DNA of 64,000 nt. Origin: Noviherbaspirillum sedimenti. GTDB lineage: Bacteria > Pseudomonadota > Gammaproteobacteria > Burkholderiales > Burkholderiaceae_D. The position numbers and the translations under genes were made by a program. Shown here one piece after another: positions 1-13,046 of this stretch. The DNA lies in assembly GCF_003590835.1 (NCBI RefSeq), contig NZ_QYUQ01000002.1:62001-126000 (forward strand), given 5' to 3'. Numbering within the stretch: position 1 is the stretch's first letter; each line of letters starts with the position of its first letter. The notes beneath the pieces were generated by a model, which searched no databases, was not told the origin of the DNA, and saw only the letters and a list, made by a program, of their open reading frames with translations.

Positions 1-775
1 GATCGGCGTCGGGCTCGGTGACCGCGTCACCCTGATCGCGCCGCAGGGGCAGGTAACGCCGGCCGGGGTGATCCCGCGCCTGAAGCAATTCAATGTGGTG
101 GGCATTTTCGAGGCCGGCCATTACGAATTCGATTCCTCGCTGGCCTTCATCCATCTCGACGATGCCGAGAAGATGTTCAAGCTGGACGCGCCTTCCGGCC
201 TGCGCCTGAAGATCGCCGACATGCAAAAGGCGCCCGAGGTGGCGGCGGAGCTGTCCACCACCCTGACCGGCAATGTGCTGATCCGCGACTGGTCGAGCCA
301 GAACCGCAACTGGTTCGCCGCCGTGCAGACCGAAAAGCGCATGATGTTCATCATTCTTACGCTCATCATCGCGGTGGCCGCCTTCAACCTGGTCTCGACC
401 CTGGTGATGACAGTCACCGACAAGCAGGCCGATATCGCCATCCTGCGCACCATCGGCGCCTCGCCGCGTTCGATCATGAAAATCTTCATGATCCAGGGTG
501 CGGTGGTCGGCCTGATCGGCACGGCCATCGGCGTCGGTCTGGGCGTGCTGGTGGCGCTGAACGTGGATGTGATCGTACCCTTCATCGAGGGCATGCTGGG
601 CGTGCAATTCCTGCCCAAGGATATTTACCTGATCAGTGCCTTGCCGTCCGACTTGCGCTGGTCGGATGTGTGGACCATCGGCGGCGTCGCCGTGGTGCTG
701 GCCTTCGTGGCGACGCTGTATCCGAGCTGGTGGGCGGCGCGCGTCAAACCGGCGGAGGCTTTGCGCTATGAGTAA
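1..775 (+). CDS. lolC: Lipoprotein-releasing ABC transporter permease LolC/LolE (5' end missing)
   Basis: Inner-membrane permease of the Lol system, which extracts mature outer-membrane lipoproteins and hands them to LolA. The reading frame is open from base 2, so the start and first transmembrane segment lie outside the window. The visible part begins with the end of the periplasmic domain (LIAPQGQ, then [20 protein letters not shown], typical of LolC/E). Three transmembrane helices follow, with the FtsX/MacB signature [19 protein letters not shown] between them and an end of the form PAEALRYE. LolC and LolE are close relatives and cannot be separated with certainty from this fragment. lolD follows with an 8-base overlap, so the two are one operon. 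Confidence 0.9.
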   Translation, partial: IGVGLGDRVTLIAPQGQVTPAGVIPRLKQFNVVGIFEAGHYEFDSSLAFIHLDDAEKMFKLDAPSGLRLKIADMQKAPEVAAELSTTLTGNVLIRDWSSQNRNWFAAVQTEKRMMFIILTLIIAVAAFNLVSTLVMTVTDKQADIAILRTIGASPRSIMKIFMIQGAVVGLIGTAIGVGLGVLVALNVDVIVPFIEGMLGVQFLPKDIYLISALPSDLRWSDVWTIGGVAVVLAFVATLYPSWWAARVKPAEALRYE

Positions 776-1499
776 TGTGCGTCCGAATGAGAATGCGAAT
801 GTGAGTGCGAATTTGAGTGGCACTGTGCTGTCCTGCCGCAACCTGGGCAAGACTTTTACCCAGGGAAAATATGCGGTCGAGGTCTTCCAGCATATCGACT
901 TTTCCGTGTCGCGCGGCGAGCGCGTGGCCATCGTCGGCGCTTCCGGCTCCGGCAAGTCGACCCTGCTGCATCTGCTGGGCGGGCTGGACGTGCCCAGCAC
1001 CGGCAGCGTGAATTTACTGGGCAAGGATTTGTACAGCCTCAACGAGGCCGCGCGCGGCGACTTGCGCAATACCTCGCTTGGCTTTGTTTACCAGTTCCAC
1101 CACCTGCTGCCGGAGTTTTCCGCGCTCGACAACGTCGCCATGCCGCTGATGATCCGCCGCGTCAAGCGCGCCGATGCGCAGCAGGTCGCCGCCGGCATCC
1201 TCGAACGGGTCGGACTGGCCAAGCGTGTGTCGCACGTGCCGGGCGAGCTGTCCGGCGGCGAACGCCAGCGCGTGGCCCTGGCGCGCGCGCTGGTGACGCA
1301 GCCGGCCTGCGTGCTGGCCGATGAGCCCACCGGCAACCTCGACCGGCCCACCGCGCACAAGACCTTCGACCTGATGCTGGAACTGTCGAAGACGCTTGGT
1401 ACGGCCTTTGTCATCGTTACCCACGACGTCGAACTGGCGCGGCATTGCGACCGCATCCTGCGCCTGTCGGAAAACGGCTTGCAGCCGCATGTGGATTGA
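768..1499 (+). CDS. lolD: Lipoprotein-releasing ABC transporter ATP-binding protein LolD
   Basis: Cytoplasmic ATPase that powers LolCDE-mediated release of lipoproteins from the inner membrane. Predicted 243 residues. Walker A is GASGSGKST, the signature is [15 protein letters not shown], and Walker B is [11 protein letters not shown], followed by the H-loop THD. The ATG at 768 overlaps the end of the permease gene by 8 bases, which implies translational coupling. The first 20 residues or so ([15 protein letters not shown]) are a low-complexity extension before the usual start of the domain. The 3' end overlaps tatD by 11 bases. Confidence 0.95.
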   Translation: MSNVRPNENANVSANLSGTVLSCRNLGKTFTQGKYAVEVFQHIDFSVSRGERVAIVGASGSGKSTLLHLLGGLDVPSTGSVNLLGKDLYSLNEAARGDLRNTSLGFVYQFHHLLPEFSALDNVAMPLMIRRVKRADAQQVAAGILERVGLAKRVSHVPGELSGGERQRVALARALVTQPACVLADEPTGNLDRPTAHKTFDLMLELSKTLGTAFVIVTHDVELARHCDRILRLSENGLQPHVD

Positions 1500-2334
1500 T
1501 ACCCATTGCCATCTGGATGCCAGTGAATTCGCCGGCGAGGCGGATCAGATAGCAATGCGCGCCGCGCAGCAGGGACTCGACTGGATCGTGATCCCGGCGG
1601 TGGCGCGCGACAATTTTGCTGCGGTGGCACAACTGGCGCGGCGCTTGCCGAATTGCGCCTATGCGCTGGGTATTCATCCGATGTATGTGCCGCAGGCGAA
1701 TGAAAACGATCTGCGCGTGCTGCGCGAGACGGTAGCCGCCGCCATGGATGACGGCCGCTTTGTCGGCATCGGCGAGATCGGCCTGGATTTCTTCGTGCCG
1801 GAACTGAAAGACGGCCCGCTGCGCGACAAGCAGGAATACTTTTACAGCGAACAATTGAAGATCGCCCGCGACTTCGGCTTGCCAGTCTTGCTGCACGTGC
1901 GCCATTCGGTCGACATCATCTTGAAATACCTGCGCCGCATCACCGTGCCGGGCGGTTTCGCCCATGCCTATAACGGCAGCTTCCAGCAAGCCGAGGCCTT
2001 GATCCGCCTGGGCTTCAAGCTGGGCTTCGGCGGCGCCATGACGTTTACCCGTGCGCTGCAGTTGCGCCGGCTGGCGACGGAACTGCCGCCGGAGGCGATC
2101 GTGCTGGAAACCGACGCCCCGGATATCGCCCCGGCGTGGGTCCATCCCGGGCGCAACAGCCCGGAGGAATTGCCGCGTATCGGCGCCGTGCTGGCGTCCC
2201 TGCGGGGCATCGGCGTCGACGAACTGGCGCGCATCACCTCCGCCAATGCGATGGCAGCATTGCCGCGGCTGGGGCAAATGGTGCAATTGTCGCCATCGTC
2301 GCAACCATCGCAGTCAGCACCACGTACCGCATAA
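1489..2334 (+). CDS. TatD family metal-dependent hydrolase
   Basis: TatD-type TIM-barrel metallohydrolase of 281 residues; family members act as 3'-5' DNA/RNA exonucleases or related hydrolases. Visible metal-binding motifs in order are DTHCHLD near the N-terminus (HxH), GEIGLDF, LHVRHS and LETDAPD. The ATG at 1489 is chosen because the protein then begins [10 protein letters not shown], the normal family start. It overlaps the lolD end by 11 bases. The stop codon is followed immediately by the comEC ATG, so lolC-lolD-tatD-comEC reads as one operon. Whether it is TatD, YcfH or YjjV is not clear from sequence reading alone. Confidence 0.9.
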   Translation: MWIDTHCHLDASEFAGEADQIAMRAAQQGLDWIVIPAVARDNFAAVAQLARRLPNCAYALGIHPMYVPQANENDLRVLRETVAAAMDDGRFVGIGEIGLDFFVPELKDGPLRDKQEYFYSEQLKIARDFGLPVLLHVRHSVDIILKYLRRITVPGGFAHAYNGSFQQAEALIRLGFKLGFGGAMTFTRALQLRRLATELPPEAIVLETDAPDIAPAWVHPGRNSPEELPRIGAVLASLRGIGVDELARITSANAMAALPRLGQMVQLSPSSQPSQSAPRTA

Positions 2335-5010
2335 ATGCGCAGCGCCATCCTCGGTTTCGTGGTTGGCGCCGCCTGGTTGCAGACGCAGCCGGATTTGCCC
2401 GGGATGTGGCTGATGCTGGCGCTGGTGGCCGCTGTGCTCCTGTGGGCGCTGGCGATAAAAAAGCTGCCGCACTGGATCGCCCGGTCGTCCTGGCCTGCGT
2501 GGCTGACATGGCCATCCTGGCGCGTGGTCGCTCTTGCTGCCGGCGGCGTGCTGGCCGGATTTGTCTGGGCGGCGCTGTTCGCGCATTACTCCTTGCGCGA
2601 AGAATTGCCGGAGGAATGGGAAGGGCGGGACATTACCGTCATTGGCACCATCGACAGCCTGCCGCATCGCTTCGAGCGTGGCATCCGTTTCAATTTCGCG
2701 GTCGAACGGGTGTTGCCGGAAGGTGGTGGGGATGCCGATGCCGGTGCTTCCGCTGCCAGGGAAACGGCGGAGCTTGCCGCCGACGCTGCGCAGGCCGCGA
2801 CGGTTGCTACGGTTTCGACGGATGCTGCGGTTCCGCTGGCGGCAGCGATCCCTGTCGTGCCGTCCCGGCTCGCATTATCCTGGTATGGCGGCTTTCGCGG
2901 CGAAGCTACCCAGACCGTGCCTGGCCTGTTGCCGGGCGAGCGCTGGCAACTGACGGTGCGCCTGCGGCGGCCGCACGGCAACGCCAATCCGCACGGCTTT
3001 GATTATGAAGTCTGGCTGCTGGAGCAGGGCTTGCGCGCCACCGGCACTGTGCGACCCGACCGCCGCCTCGATAACAAGAATGAAAAGCGCGATGACTTCG
3101 TGCCGGGCTTTTCGAATGCGGTCGAGCGCAGCCGCAACTGGCTGCGCGAGCGCATCGTCGCCGCCTTGCCGGGCAAGGAATACGCCGGTGTGATCGTGGC
3201 GCTGGTGGTGGGCGACCAGCGCGCCATCGCCCAGTCCGACTGGCAGGTGTTCAACCGTACCGGCATCGGTCATCTGATCTCGATTTCAGGTTTACACATC
3301 ACCATGGTTGCCGGCCTGTTCGCCGGCCTGTTCCAGTTCCTCTGGCGCCGCTCGTTTTTCACCCGCGCGCAACTGCCCTTGCTGCTGCCGGCGCAAAAGG
3401 CAGCCGCCCTGGCCGGCGTGGCCATGGCGCTGGTGTATGTCTTGCTGGCCGGCTTCGGCGTGCCGGCGCAGCGCACCCTGTACATGTTGACGGTGGTGGC
3501 GGTCGCCCTGTGGTGCGACCGCCTGACCAGCGTCTCGCACGTGTTGTGCCTGGCGCTGGGCGTGGTGATCCTGCTCGATCCATGGGCGGTGCTGTGGCCG
3601 GGTTTCTGGCTGTCGTTCGGCGCGGTGGCGGCGATCCTGTACGTCAGCGTCGGCCGGGTGGCGATGCCCCGGGCCATGATGCCGCCGGCATTGTCAGCGC
3701 TGGCGACGCCCGCCGCGATCACCGGCGCTGGTAGTGGCAGCGGCATGCGCAAGGCCGCCGGCGCGCTCGCGCCACTGCGGCAGCGCTGGCAGACCTGGCG
3801 GGAAAGCCTGCGCCAGGCCGGCCGCACCCAGTACGCCGTCACGCTCGGGCTGGTGCCGCTGACCATGCTGCTGTTCGGCCAGGTGTCGCTGGTCAGTCCG
3901 CTCGCCAATGCGCTGGCGATTCCGCTGGTGAGTTTTATCGTCACGCCGCTGGCGCTGGCCGGCAGCGTCCTGCCGGCGCCGCTGTCGGACTGGATCCTTG
4001 GCTTCGCGCACGCATGCGTGGTCTGGCTGGCGCAGGCGATGGCGTGGCTGGCGGCATTGCCGGCCGCAGTGTGGAGCGCGCCGTTGCCGCATTGGTGGAT
4101 CTTTGCCGCCGCGCTGGTGGGCACCGTCTGGCTGCTGGCGCCGCGCGGCTGGCCGCTGCGCTGGCTTGGCCTGGCCGGCTGGCTGCCGCTGCTGCTCAAC
4201 GCCCCGGCGTCGCCTCCCGCCGGGGAATTGTGGGTGACCGCATTCGACGTCGGCCAGGGTACGGCGCTGCTGATCGAAACCCCGGGCCGGCGCCTGCTGT
4301 ACGACACCGGCCCGGTATATTCGCCGGATTCCGACGGCGGCAGTCGCGTCATCGTGCCTTACCTGAAGGCGCGCGGCATCGACCGCCTGGATGGCATGAT
4401 CGTGTCGCACAGCGATACCGACCATGCCGGCGGCGCGCTGTCACTGCTGGACGAGGTCGCAGTTGACTGGGTATCGTCCTCGATGGCGGAGGATAACCCG
4501 ATCGTGCGCGCCGCCGCCGAACACCGGCGCTGCCAGGCGGGCCAGGCATGGGACTGGGACGGTATGCGCTTCGAGATGCTGCATCCGTCGCCGGCCAGCT
4601 ACGACAATCCGCACCTGAAGCCGAATTCACGCAGCTGCGCGCTCAAAATCACGCATGGCGCGCAGGCGATTTTGCTGCCGGGAGATGTCGAGCGGATCGA
4701 TGAGGCCGAGCTGCTGGATGTCCAGGGCGAGCGCCTGCGCGCTACCGTGCTGCTGGCGCCGCATCATGGCAGCGGCACCTCGTCGACGCTGAGCTTTTTA
4801 CAGGCGGTCGATCCGCAACTGGCGCTGTTCCAGGTCGGCTACCGCAACCGCTACAAGCATCCCAAGCGCGAAGTTTATGAGCGTTATGGCGAGCTCGGCA
4901 TCCGCCGCCTGCGCAGCGACGAATCCGGCGCGGTGACGTTGCGCTTCGGCGCTGCGCTGGAGGTGGATGAATATCGCGGCACGCATGCGCGGTATTGGTA
5001 CGGTCGCTGA
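2335..5010 (+). CDS. comEC: DNA internalization-related competence protein ComEC/Rec2
   Basis: Polytopic inner-membrane channel protein for uptake of single-stranded DNA during natural transformation. At 891 residues it is somewhat longer than typical family members. Domains in order: two or three N-terminal helices and a DUF4131-type periplasmic domain (about 1-230), the Competence domain with GIGHLISISGLHITMVAG (about 310-600), and a C-terminal metallo-beta-lactamase domain. That domain carries FDVGQGTALLIETPGRRLLYDTG and the metal motif SHSDTDHAGG near residue 690, then LLAPHHGSGTSS. An Ala/Val-rich stretch around residues 135-170 is a variable insertion. It starts directly after the tatD stop codon. 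A gene alone does not prove competence; no other com or pil genes are visible here. Confidence 0.93.
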   Translation: MRSAILGFVVGAAWLQTQPDLPGMWLMLALVAAVLLWALAIKKLPHWIARSSWPAWLTWPSWRVVALAAGGVLAGFVWAALFAHYSLREELPEEWEGRDITVIGTIDSLPHRFERGIRFNFAVERVLPEGGGDADAGASAARETAELAADAAQAATVATVSTDAAVPLAAAIPVVPSRLALSWYGGFRGEATQTVPGLLPGERWQLTVRLRRPHGNANPHGFDYEVWLLEQGLRATGTVRPDRRLDNKNEKRDDFVPGFSNAVERSRNWLRERIVAALPGKEYAGVIVALVVGDQRAIAQSDWQVFNRTGIGHLISISGLHITMVAGLFAGLFQFLWRRSFFTRAQLPLLLPAQKAAALAGVAMALVYVLLAGFGVPAQRTLYMLTVVAVALWCDRLTSVSHVLCLALGVVILLDPWAVLWPGFWLSFGAVAAILYVSVGRVAMPRAMMPPALSALATPAAITGAGSGSGMRKAAGALAPLRQRWQTWRESLRQAGRTQYAVTLGLVPLTMLLFGQVSLVSPLANALAIPLVSFIVTPLALAGSVLPAPLSDWILGFAHACVVWLAQAMAWLAALPAAVWSAPLPHWWIFAAALVGTVWLLAPRGWPLRWLGLAGWLPLLLNAPASPPAGELWVTAFDVGQGTALLIETPGRRLLYDTGPVYSPDSDGGSRVIVPYLKARGIDRLDGMIVSHSDTDHAGGALSLLDEVAVDWVSSSMAEDNPIVRAAAEHRRCQAGQAWDWDGMRFEMLHPSPASYDNPHLKPNSRSCALKITHGAQAILLPGDVERIDEAELLDVQGERLRATVLLAPHHGSGTSSTLSFLQAVDPQLALFQVGYRNRYKHPKREVYERYGELGIRRLRSDESGAVTLRFGAALEVDEYRGTHARYWYGR

Positions 5011-5020
5011 TGCTTGTCTA

Positions 5021-5041
5021 CACGCCAGTTTTGTTGGCGTG
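5021..5041. repeat. Small hairpin after comEC
   Basis: Inverted repeat CACGCCA/TGGCGTG with a 7-base T-rich loop, 11 bases after the comEC stop. No T tract follows, so it may be a weak terminator or mRNA end-protecting hairpin. A TAGAAT hexamer at 5052-5057 just downstream could be a -10 element for the next gene. Confidence 0.35.
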
Positions 5042-5063
5042 CCGGATTGGGTAGAATGCCGTC

Positions 5064-6005
5064 ATGCAACCCCTACATCGACAAACCGCCCTCGTCCTCG
5101 TCCTCCTGACCGCTTCCGCACTTGCCGCCGCCGATAGCGCGGCCAGCCTGCTGGACGATTACCGCCGCGTGACGGCGCAGGGCAGGGCGACCAACCGCCT
5201 CGACATCGACAACGATTCGCTCCTGCTCAACCGCGATGACGGCTTTTATTCGAGTGGCTTGCGCTACTCGCGCGAGCATGCGTTGCGCGAGGGCGGCCAG
5301 GTCACCGTGTTTGGCTGGCGCCTTGGCCAGCAGTTTTATACGGCCTCCGACATCAAGCTGGCGCCGCAACAGATCGGCGCGACCGACCATCCCTATGCCG
5401 GCTGGCTGTATGGCGGCGTTTTCAAGGAAACGCAGCGCAAGGATGGCAGCCATCTGCGCTATGGCGTCGATCTCGGCTGCCTCGGCCCCTGCGCCGGCGG
5501 CCGCTGGACCCAGACCAGTCTGCACCGCTTGCTGAACCAGCCCCTGCCGCAAGGCTGGAGCCGCCAGGTGCGCAACGAGATCGGGGTGATCCTGTATGGC
5601 GAAATGGCGCCGTTGCGCTGGCAGCCGGCATCCTGGCTGGATGCCACGCCGGTGATCCACGGCCGCTTCGGCAATATCCATACCGACGTCGGCGCCGGTG
5701 TCACGGTCAGGGCGGGGCAATTGCCGGCCTTTGGCGAGGCAGCTGGCCTGCATGGCTACCTGCGCCTCGATGCCAGGGCGGTCGCTTACAACGCGACCCT
5801 GCAGGGCGGTTATTTTTCTTCGGACAACCCGCACACGGTCAAGCCGAAACGCGCGGTCGGGGAGGCGGAGTTGGGCCTGGCGTGGAGTGGCGGCCAGTAT
5901 GGCGTCACCGGCGCGGTGGTGCGCCGCAGTACCGAGATCGACGCCTTGTCGAATGCGCGCGGCGCCCAGACCTTCGTGCGTCTGATGTTGGTCTACACGC
6001 CCTGA
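5064..6005 (+). CDS. LpxR-like lipid A deacylase family (DUF2219) outer-membrane protein
   Basis: Predicted outer-membrane beta-barrel of 313 residues with an N-terminal signal peptide (hydrophobic TALVLVLLTASALA, cleavage likely after ALAAA). The mature N-terminus has the LpxR/DUF2219 hallmarks: an N-D-S-L-L-L-N-R-D-D-G-F-Y-S-S-G-L-R-Y stretch, then ATDHPYAGWLYGG about 55 residues later. In LpxR these regions carry the calcium and active-site residues for removing the 3'-acyloxyacyl chain of lipid A. The C-terminus ends in alternating hydrophobic residues, VRLMLVYTP, like a last barrel strand. Many DUF2219 members have untested activity, so deacylase is an inference from family. Confidence 0.8.
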   Translation: MQPLHRQTALVLVLLTASALAAADSAASLLDDYRRVTAQGRATNRLDIDNDSLLLNRDDGFYSSGLRYSREHALREGGQVTVFGWRLGQQFYTASDIKLAPQQIGATDHPYAGWLYGGVFKETQRKDGSHLRYGVDLGCLGPCAGGRWTQTSLHRLLNQPLPQGWSRQVRNEIGVILYGEMAPLRWQPASWLDATPVIHGRFGNIHTDVGAGVTVRAGQLPAFGEAAGLHGYLRLDARAVAYNATLQGGYFSSDNPHTVKPKRAVGEAELGLAWSGGQYGVTGAVVRRSTEIDALSNARGAQTFVRLMLVYTP

Positions 6006-6048
6006 GCCAGGAGTTTGCCTGTCCGATTTTGGCAGGATTGTTGGTTAA

Positions 6049-8651
<2,603 letters not shown>

Positions 8652-8652
8652 T

Positions 8653-8694
8653 TAAGTATACGCAAATAAGTACACGCAAATAAGCACACGCAAA
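8653..8694. repeat. Three tandem copies of a 14-bp repeat between kdsA and eno
   Basis: Three adjacent 14-base units: TAAGTATACGCAAA, TAAGTACACGCAAA and TAAGCACACGCAAA, starting two bases after the kdsA stop. Units differ by one or two T/C changes. A shorter AATTTGATTTGATTT repetition follows at about 8706-8720, just before the eno ribosome binding site (GGGAGAAC). The repeat could be slippage-generated spacer or bind a regulator. Confidence 0.8.
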
Positions 8695-8731
8695 CACAAG
8701 AATTTAATTTGATTTGATTTGGGAGAACTGA

Positions 8732-10015
<1,284 letters not shown>

Positions 10016-10038
10016 AACCTGCGTTAAAACCACATCAG

Positions 10039-10060
10039 ACGGCCGGAATTTTCCGGCCGT
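10039..10060 (+). terminator. Hairpin between eno and ftsB
   Basis: Perfect 8-bp stem ACGGCCGG/CCGGCCGT around AATTTT, followed only by TTTG. It resembles a weak intrinsic terminator or a partial terminator that lowers ftsB expression relative to eno. Confidence 0.55.
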
Positions 10061-10141
10061 TTGTACAATGGTTGTCAATCTTCATCGGCATATGCGAACA
10101 TGTGGCCTTCGACATTCGCCTAATGGCTCGCGACTTCCCGT

Positions 10142-10465
10142 ATGCGCCTGATCACGATTTGCCTTGCTGCCTTGCTGGTCCTGGTCCAGTACCCTTTGTG
10201 GCTGGGCAGGGGCGGCTGGCTGCGCGTCTGGGATTTTGACCAGCAGGTCGCCGAGGCCCGTCAAAAAAACCTCGAGCTCAAGGCGCGCAACGACAAGCTG
10301 GAATCCGAAGTGCGCGATTTGAAAACCGGCACCGGCGCCGTCGAGGAGCGTGCCCGCTACGAACTGGGCATGATCAAGGATAACGAAATCTTCATCCAGG
10401 TGCTCGAACCTGCCGACAAAACGCTCGCCCGCCAGACTACCTCCGCAGTGCCGCCACTGCGCTGA
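10142..10465 (+). CDS. ftsB: Cell division protein FtsB
   Basis: Small bitopic divisome protein that forms a periplasmic coiled coil with FtsL and FtsQ and helps trigger septal peptidoglycan synthesis. Predicted 107 residues: a single N-terminal membrane helix (residues 3-20), the GRGGW motif typical of FtsB, then a heptad-rich coiled coil (about 30-65) and the conserved [20 protein letters not shown] region. It follows eno, as is typical in this lineage. The start at 10142 gives a short cytoplasmic tail of the usual length. Confidence 0.93.
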   Translation: MRLITICLAALLVLVQYPLWLGRGGWLRVWDFDQQVAEARQKNLELKARNDKLESEVRDLKTGTGAVEERARYELGMIKDNEIFIQVLEPADKTLARQTTSAVPPLR

Positions 10466-10549
10466 TCCCGCTTTGCCGCAGGGCGCGGCACGAGATGCCT
10501 CACGTTACGCCTCACGTTGATTGAGTCCCACCTTTCTCGAAATTGCTAG

Positions 10550-10588
10550 TTGAGCAATATTTAATATTTTTTTACATTTATTGCTCAA
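10550..10588. promoter_or_regulatory. AT-rich inverted repeat upstream of the DUF1631 gene
   Basis: Perfect 10-bp arms TTGAGCAATA (10550-10559) and TATTGCTCAA (10579-10588) flank a 19-base AT-rich core. A further ATATTGCTC follows at about 10592-10600, so the half-site TATTGCTC occurs twice in direct orientation. This lies in the 257-base gap between ftsB and the DUF1631 gene, which is strikingly AT-rich for this genome. It could be an operator or a hairpin terminator for the pyrG-ftsB unit. Confidence 0.5.
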
Positions 10589-10722
10589 TGGATATTGCTC
10601 TGGAGTAATTTTCTGGGAAAATACAGAAAGTTGCCGGATTATCCGGTGCACGTACATGGATGCTTAATTGACGATGGCATGAACGCTGGATAGCAGGACG
10701 TATCCCCCTGGGAGGCAAGACC

Positions 10723-13008
10723 ATGGTTTCCAATCACATAGACACGATGCGCAACCCGCGCAACTTGCATTCGCCCGCCTCGGCCGGGCCTGTGGAAATC
10801 CTGTCGAGCCTGGTTCCCGTCGCCGCCGGCGCTGCCAATGCCCAACTCGATGCTTTTGCCCTGCGCCTAGCGGATGCCCTGATGGCGTTTTCCGAACAAA
10901 GCCTTGAGTCCAAACAAGCCAATCTCTGTTTTACCGGCGCTGGTCTGCTGAGAAAAAATACCTACGCGTACTACCATCTGGCCACGTCCGCGATTGCCGA
11001 CGCGCTGCGCCTGGAAATGCAGGCCGTACTGCAACAAATTCCGCAACAGCTCAGGCAGCAGGCGCCGGCCGAGGCCGTGAATGCCGAGCTGGCGTTGGTC
11101 TCCTACGAGGACATGGATAACAAGGTCCGGCTGGGGCATATTGCGCGTCCGATCGTGACCAGGCATGTCGAGTTGCTTGAGGCCTTGAATCTGCGTTTTG
11201 CCGCTTTGCTGGGGCGCGACGATTTTCAGTTGGCGCAAAATCCGTTTCGGCCCGAAGTCTTCCTGGGGGCACTGAACGCAGCCTGGGCCGATTTCAATCC
11301 GGAAGCCGAATCGCATCCATTGTTGCTCCCCCTGCTGCAGCCGGAAGTTTTTCTGGATATGGCGCCGATCCTGCAGGCGCTCAATGACGCCCTGGTTGGC
11401 CATGGCATCCTGCCGGCGCTGGGTGACTCCTATCGCATTCGCAAATCGACCAATTACGTTGCTGATCAAAAGCGCGAAGCGCAGATCGCCGAAGGCTTGC
11501 GGCGCATGTTGACAGGCGAGGGAGGCGCTCCGGCCGGTGGCGGCATGACGGGCATTGCGGACATTGCAGGTGGAATGGGTGGGATTGGTGGAATGGGCGG
11601 TGGCTTGCCAGGTGCCGGTGCGGCCGGTATTCCTGGCGGTGCGGGTGTGGCGGGCAATCTGCAAAGCCAGCTGCTGCAAGTGACGGCGGTCAGCAACCAG
11701 TTGATGGGATTTTTGGCGGGCATGCAAAAAACCATGCTGGATCGGCAGCTGGCTGGCGTCGGCAGCGGCGACCACGGCAGCACTGCGGTGCTGGCCGATA
11801 TCAAGCGCCAGGCGCCGGCAGGCGCCTTGAGCCAGGTCGATGAAAACACCATCGACTTGCTCACCAGCGTGTTCGACCTGGTGTTCCGCGACCAGAACAT
11901 CGCCACCGAGATGAAGTCGCTGATCGGCTTTCTCCAGGTGCCGGTGCTGAAGGCGGCCCTGATCGACAAGGATTTCTTTTTCAAGCAAGAGCACCCGGCG
12001 CGGCGCCTGGTTGAATCCCTGGCGCAATCGAGCATGGAGTGGGACGGGGCCAGCGGCCAGCAGGCGCCCGTGTACCAGACCATGAAGCGCATCGTCGAGC
12101 GGGTGCAGCAGGATTTCGACAAGCAGATGTCGGTGTTTTCCGAAGTGCTGTCGGAGCTGCAGGGTTTCATCCAGCAGGAAGAGTACGCCGCCACCGAGAC
12201 GCTGCAGGCGCCGATCAGCAAGGCCTTGCGCAAGGAAAAAATTGGCCAGGCCACGAAAGTCGCAAAAAACGAAGTGGCCCTGCGCGTCGGCACCGGCGAA
12301 GTGGTCGCTTTTGTCGAGACCTTCCTGGAAAATAAATGGGTACCGGTGCTGACCGTGGCTTATACGCTGCAGGAAGAAAAGCCGACGGCGGTGCAAAATG
12401 CGGTCAGCACCATGGACGACCTGATCTGGAGCGTCAAGCCGAAGATCACCATGGCGCAGCGCAAGGAATTGCTGGCCAAGCTGCCATCCATCCTGGCGCG
12501 CCTGAACAAGTGGCTCACCGTCGTCAAATGGGAAGAGGCCGACCGCACGCGATTTTTTGCCGATCTGGCGGAGACGCACGCCTCGATCGTGCGTGCGCCG
12601 CTGCCGCTGACACCGGAGCGCCAGCTGGAACTGGCGGTGGCGGTGGCGAAGGAGGCAGCCGAGCGCCGCCTGGAAAAACAGGCCAGCGCCGCGCCGGAAC
12701 CGCAGCCGGACGATTACGACGAACAGGTGAAAAATCTTGAGCGCGGTATCTGGCTTAATTTCACCGATGCGCACGGCGGCGCCATGAAAGCCAAGCTGTC
12801 ATGGAGTAGCCCGATGAAGAGCCTGTTCATCTTTACCACGCACAGGAAAGAACAGACTTTCCAGCTGACCGATGCCGCGCTGGCGCAACGCCTGCGCGAA
12901 GGCAGCGTGCAGACGGTCTCGCTCGACCGCCTGGTAGACCGCGCGCTGGACCAGGTCTTCGCCAGCGGCGCCAACGACCCGGAGATCGCGAAAAAATCGG
13001 CAGCGTAG
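10723..13008 (+). CDS. DUF1631 family protein
   Basis: Large cytoplasmic protein of 761 residues without signal peptide or membrane helices, belonging to the DUF1631 family, common in beta- and gammaproteobacteria and often misnamed thymidine phosphorylase. No catalytic motif is evident. The C-terminal 90 residues (GIWLNF, AKLSWSSPMKSLFIFTTH, then TVSLDRLVDRALDQVF) have the pattern of the PilZ-like end seen in this family. Residues about 265-305 are a Gly/Met-rich linker with repeated GGMGG and GG[AG]G motifs, separating an N-terminal all-helical part from the rest. A good ribosome binding site (GGGAGGCAAGACC) precedes the ATG. Function is unknown. Confidence 0.85.
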   Translation: MVSNHIDTMRNPRNLHSPASAGPVEILSSLVPVAAGAANAQLDAFALRLADALMAFSEQSLESKQANLCFTGAGLLRKNTYAYYHLATSAIADALRLEMQAVLQQIPQQLRQQAPAEAVNAELALVSYEDMDNKVRLGHIARPIVTRHVELLEALNLRFAALLGRDDFQLAQNPFRPEVFLGALNAAWADFNPEAESHPLLLPLLQPEVFLDMAPILQALNDALVGHGILPALGDSYRIRKSTNYVADQKREAQIAEGLRRMLTGEGGAPAGGGMTGIADIAGGMGGIGGMGGGLPGAGAAGIPGGAGVAGNLQSQLLQVTAVSNQLMGFLAGMQKTMLDRQLAGVGSGDHGSTAVLADIKRQAPAGALSQVDENTIDLLTSVFDLVFRDQNIATEMKSLIGFLQVPVLKAALIDKDFFFKQEHPARRLVESLAQSSMEWDGASGQQAPVYQTMKRIVERVQQDFDKQMSVFSEVLSELQGFIQQEEYAATETLQAPISKALRKEKIGQATKVAKNEVALRVGTGEVVAFVETFLENKWVPVLTVAYTLQEEKPTAVQNAVSTMDDLIWSVKPKITMAQRKELLAKLPSILARLNKWLTVVKWEEADRTRFFADLAETHASIVRAPLPLTPERQLELAVAVAKEAAERRLEKQASAAPEPQPDDYDEQVKNLERGIWLNFTDAHGGAMKAKLSWSSPMKSLFIFTTHRKEQTFQLTDAALAQRLREGSVQTVSLDRLVDRALDQVFASGANDPEIAKKSAA

Positions 13009-13046
13009 GGGCAGGGGCGCATGACGATCCGCCCTGCGTTTGCCTT

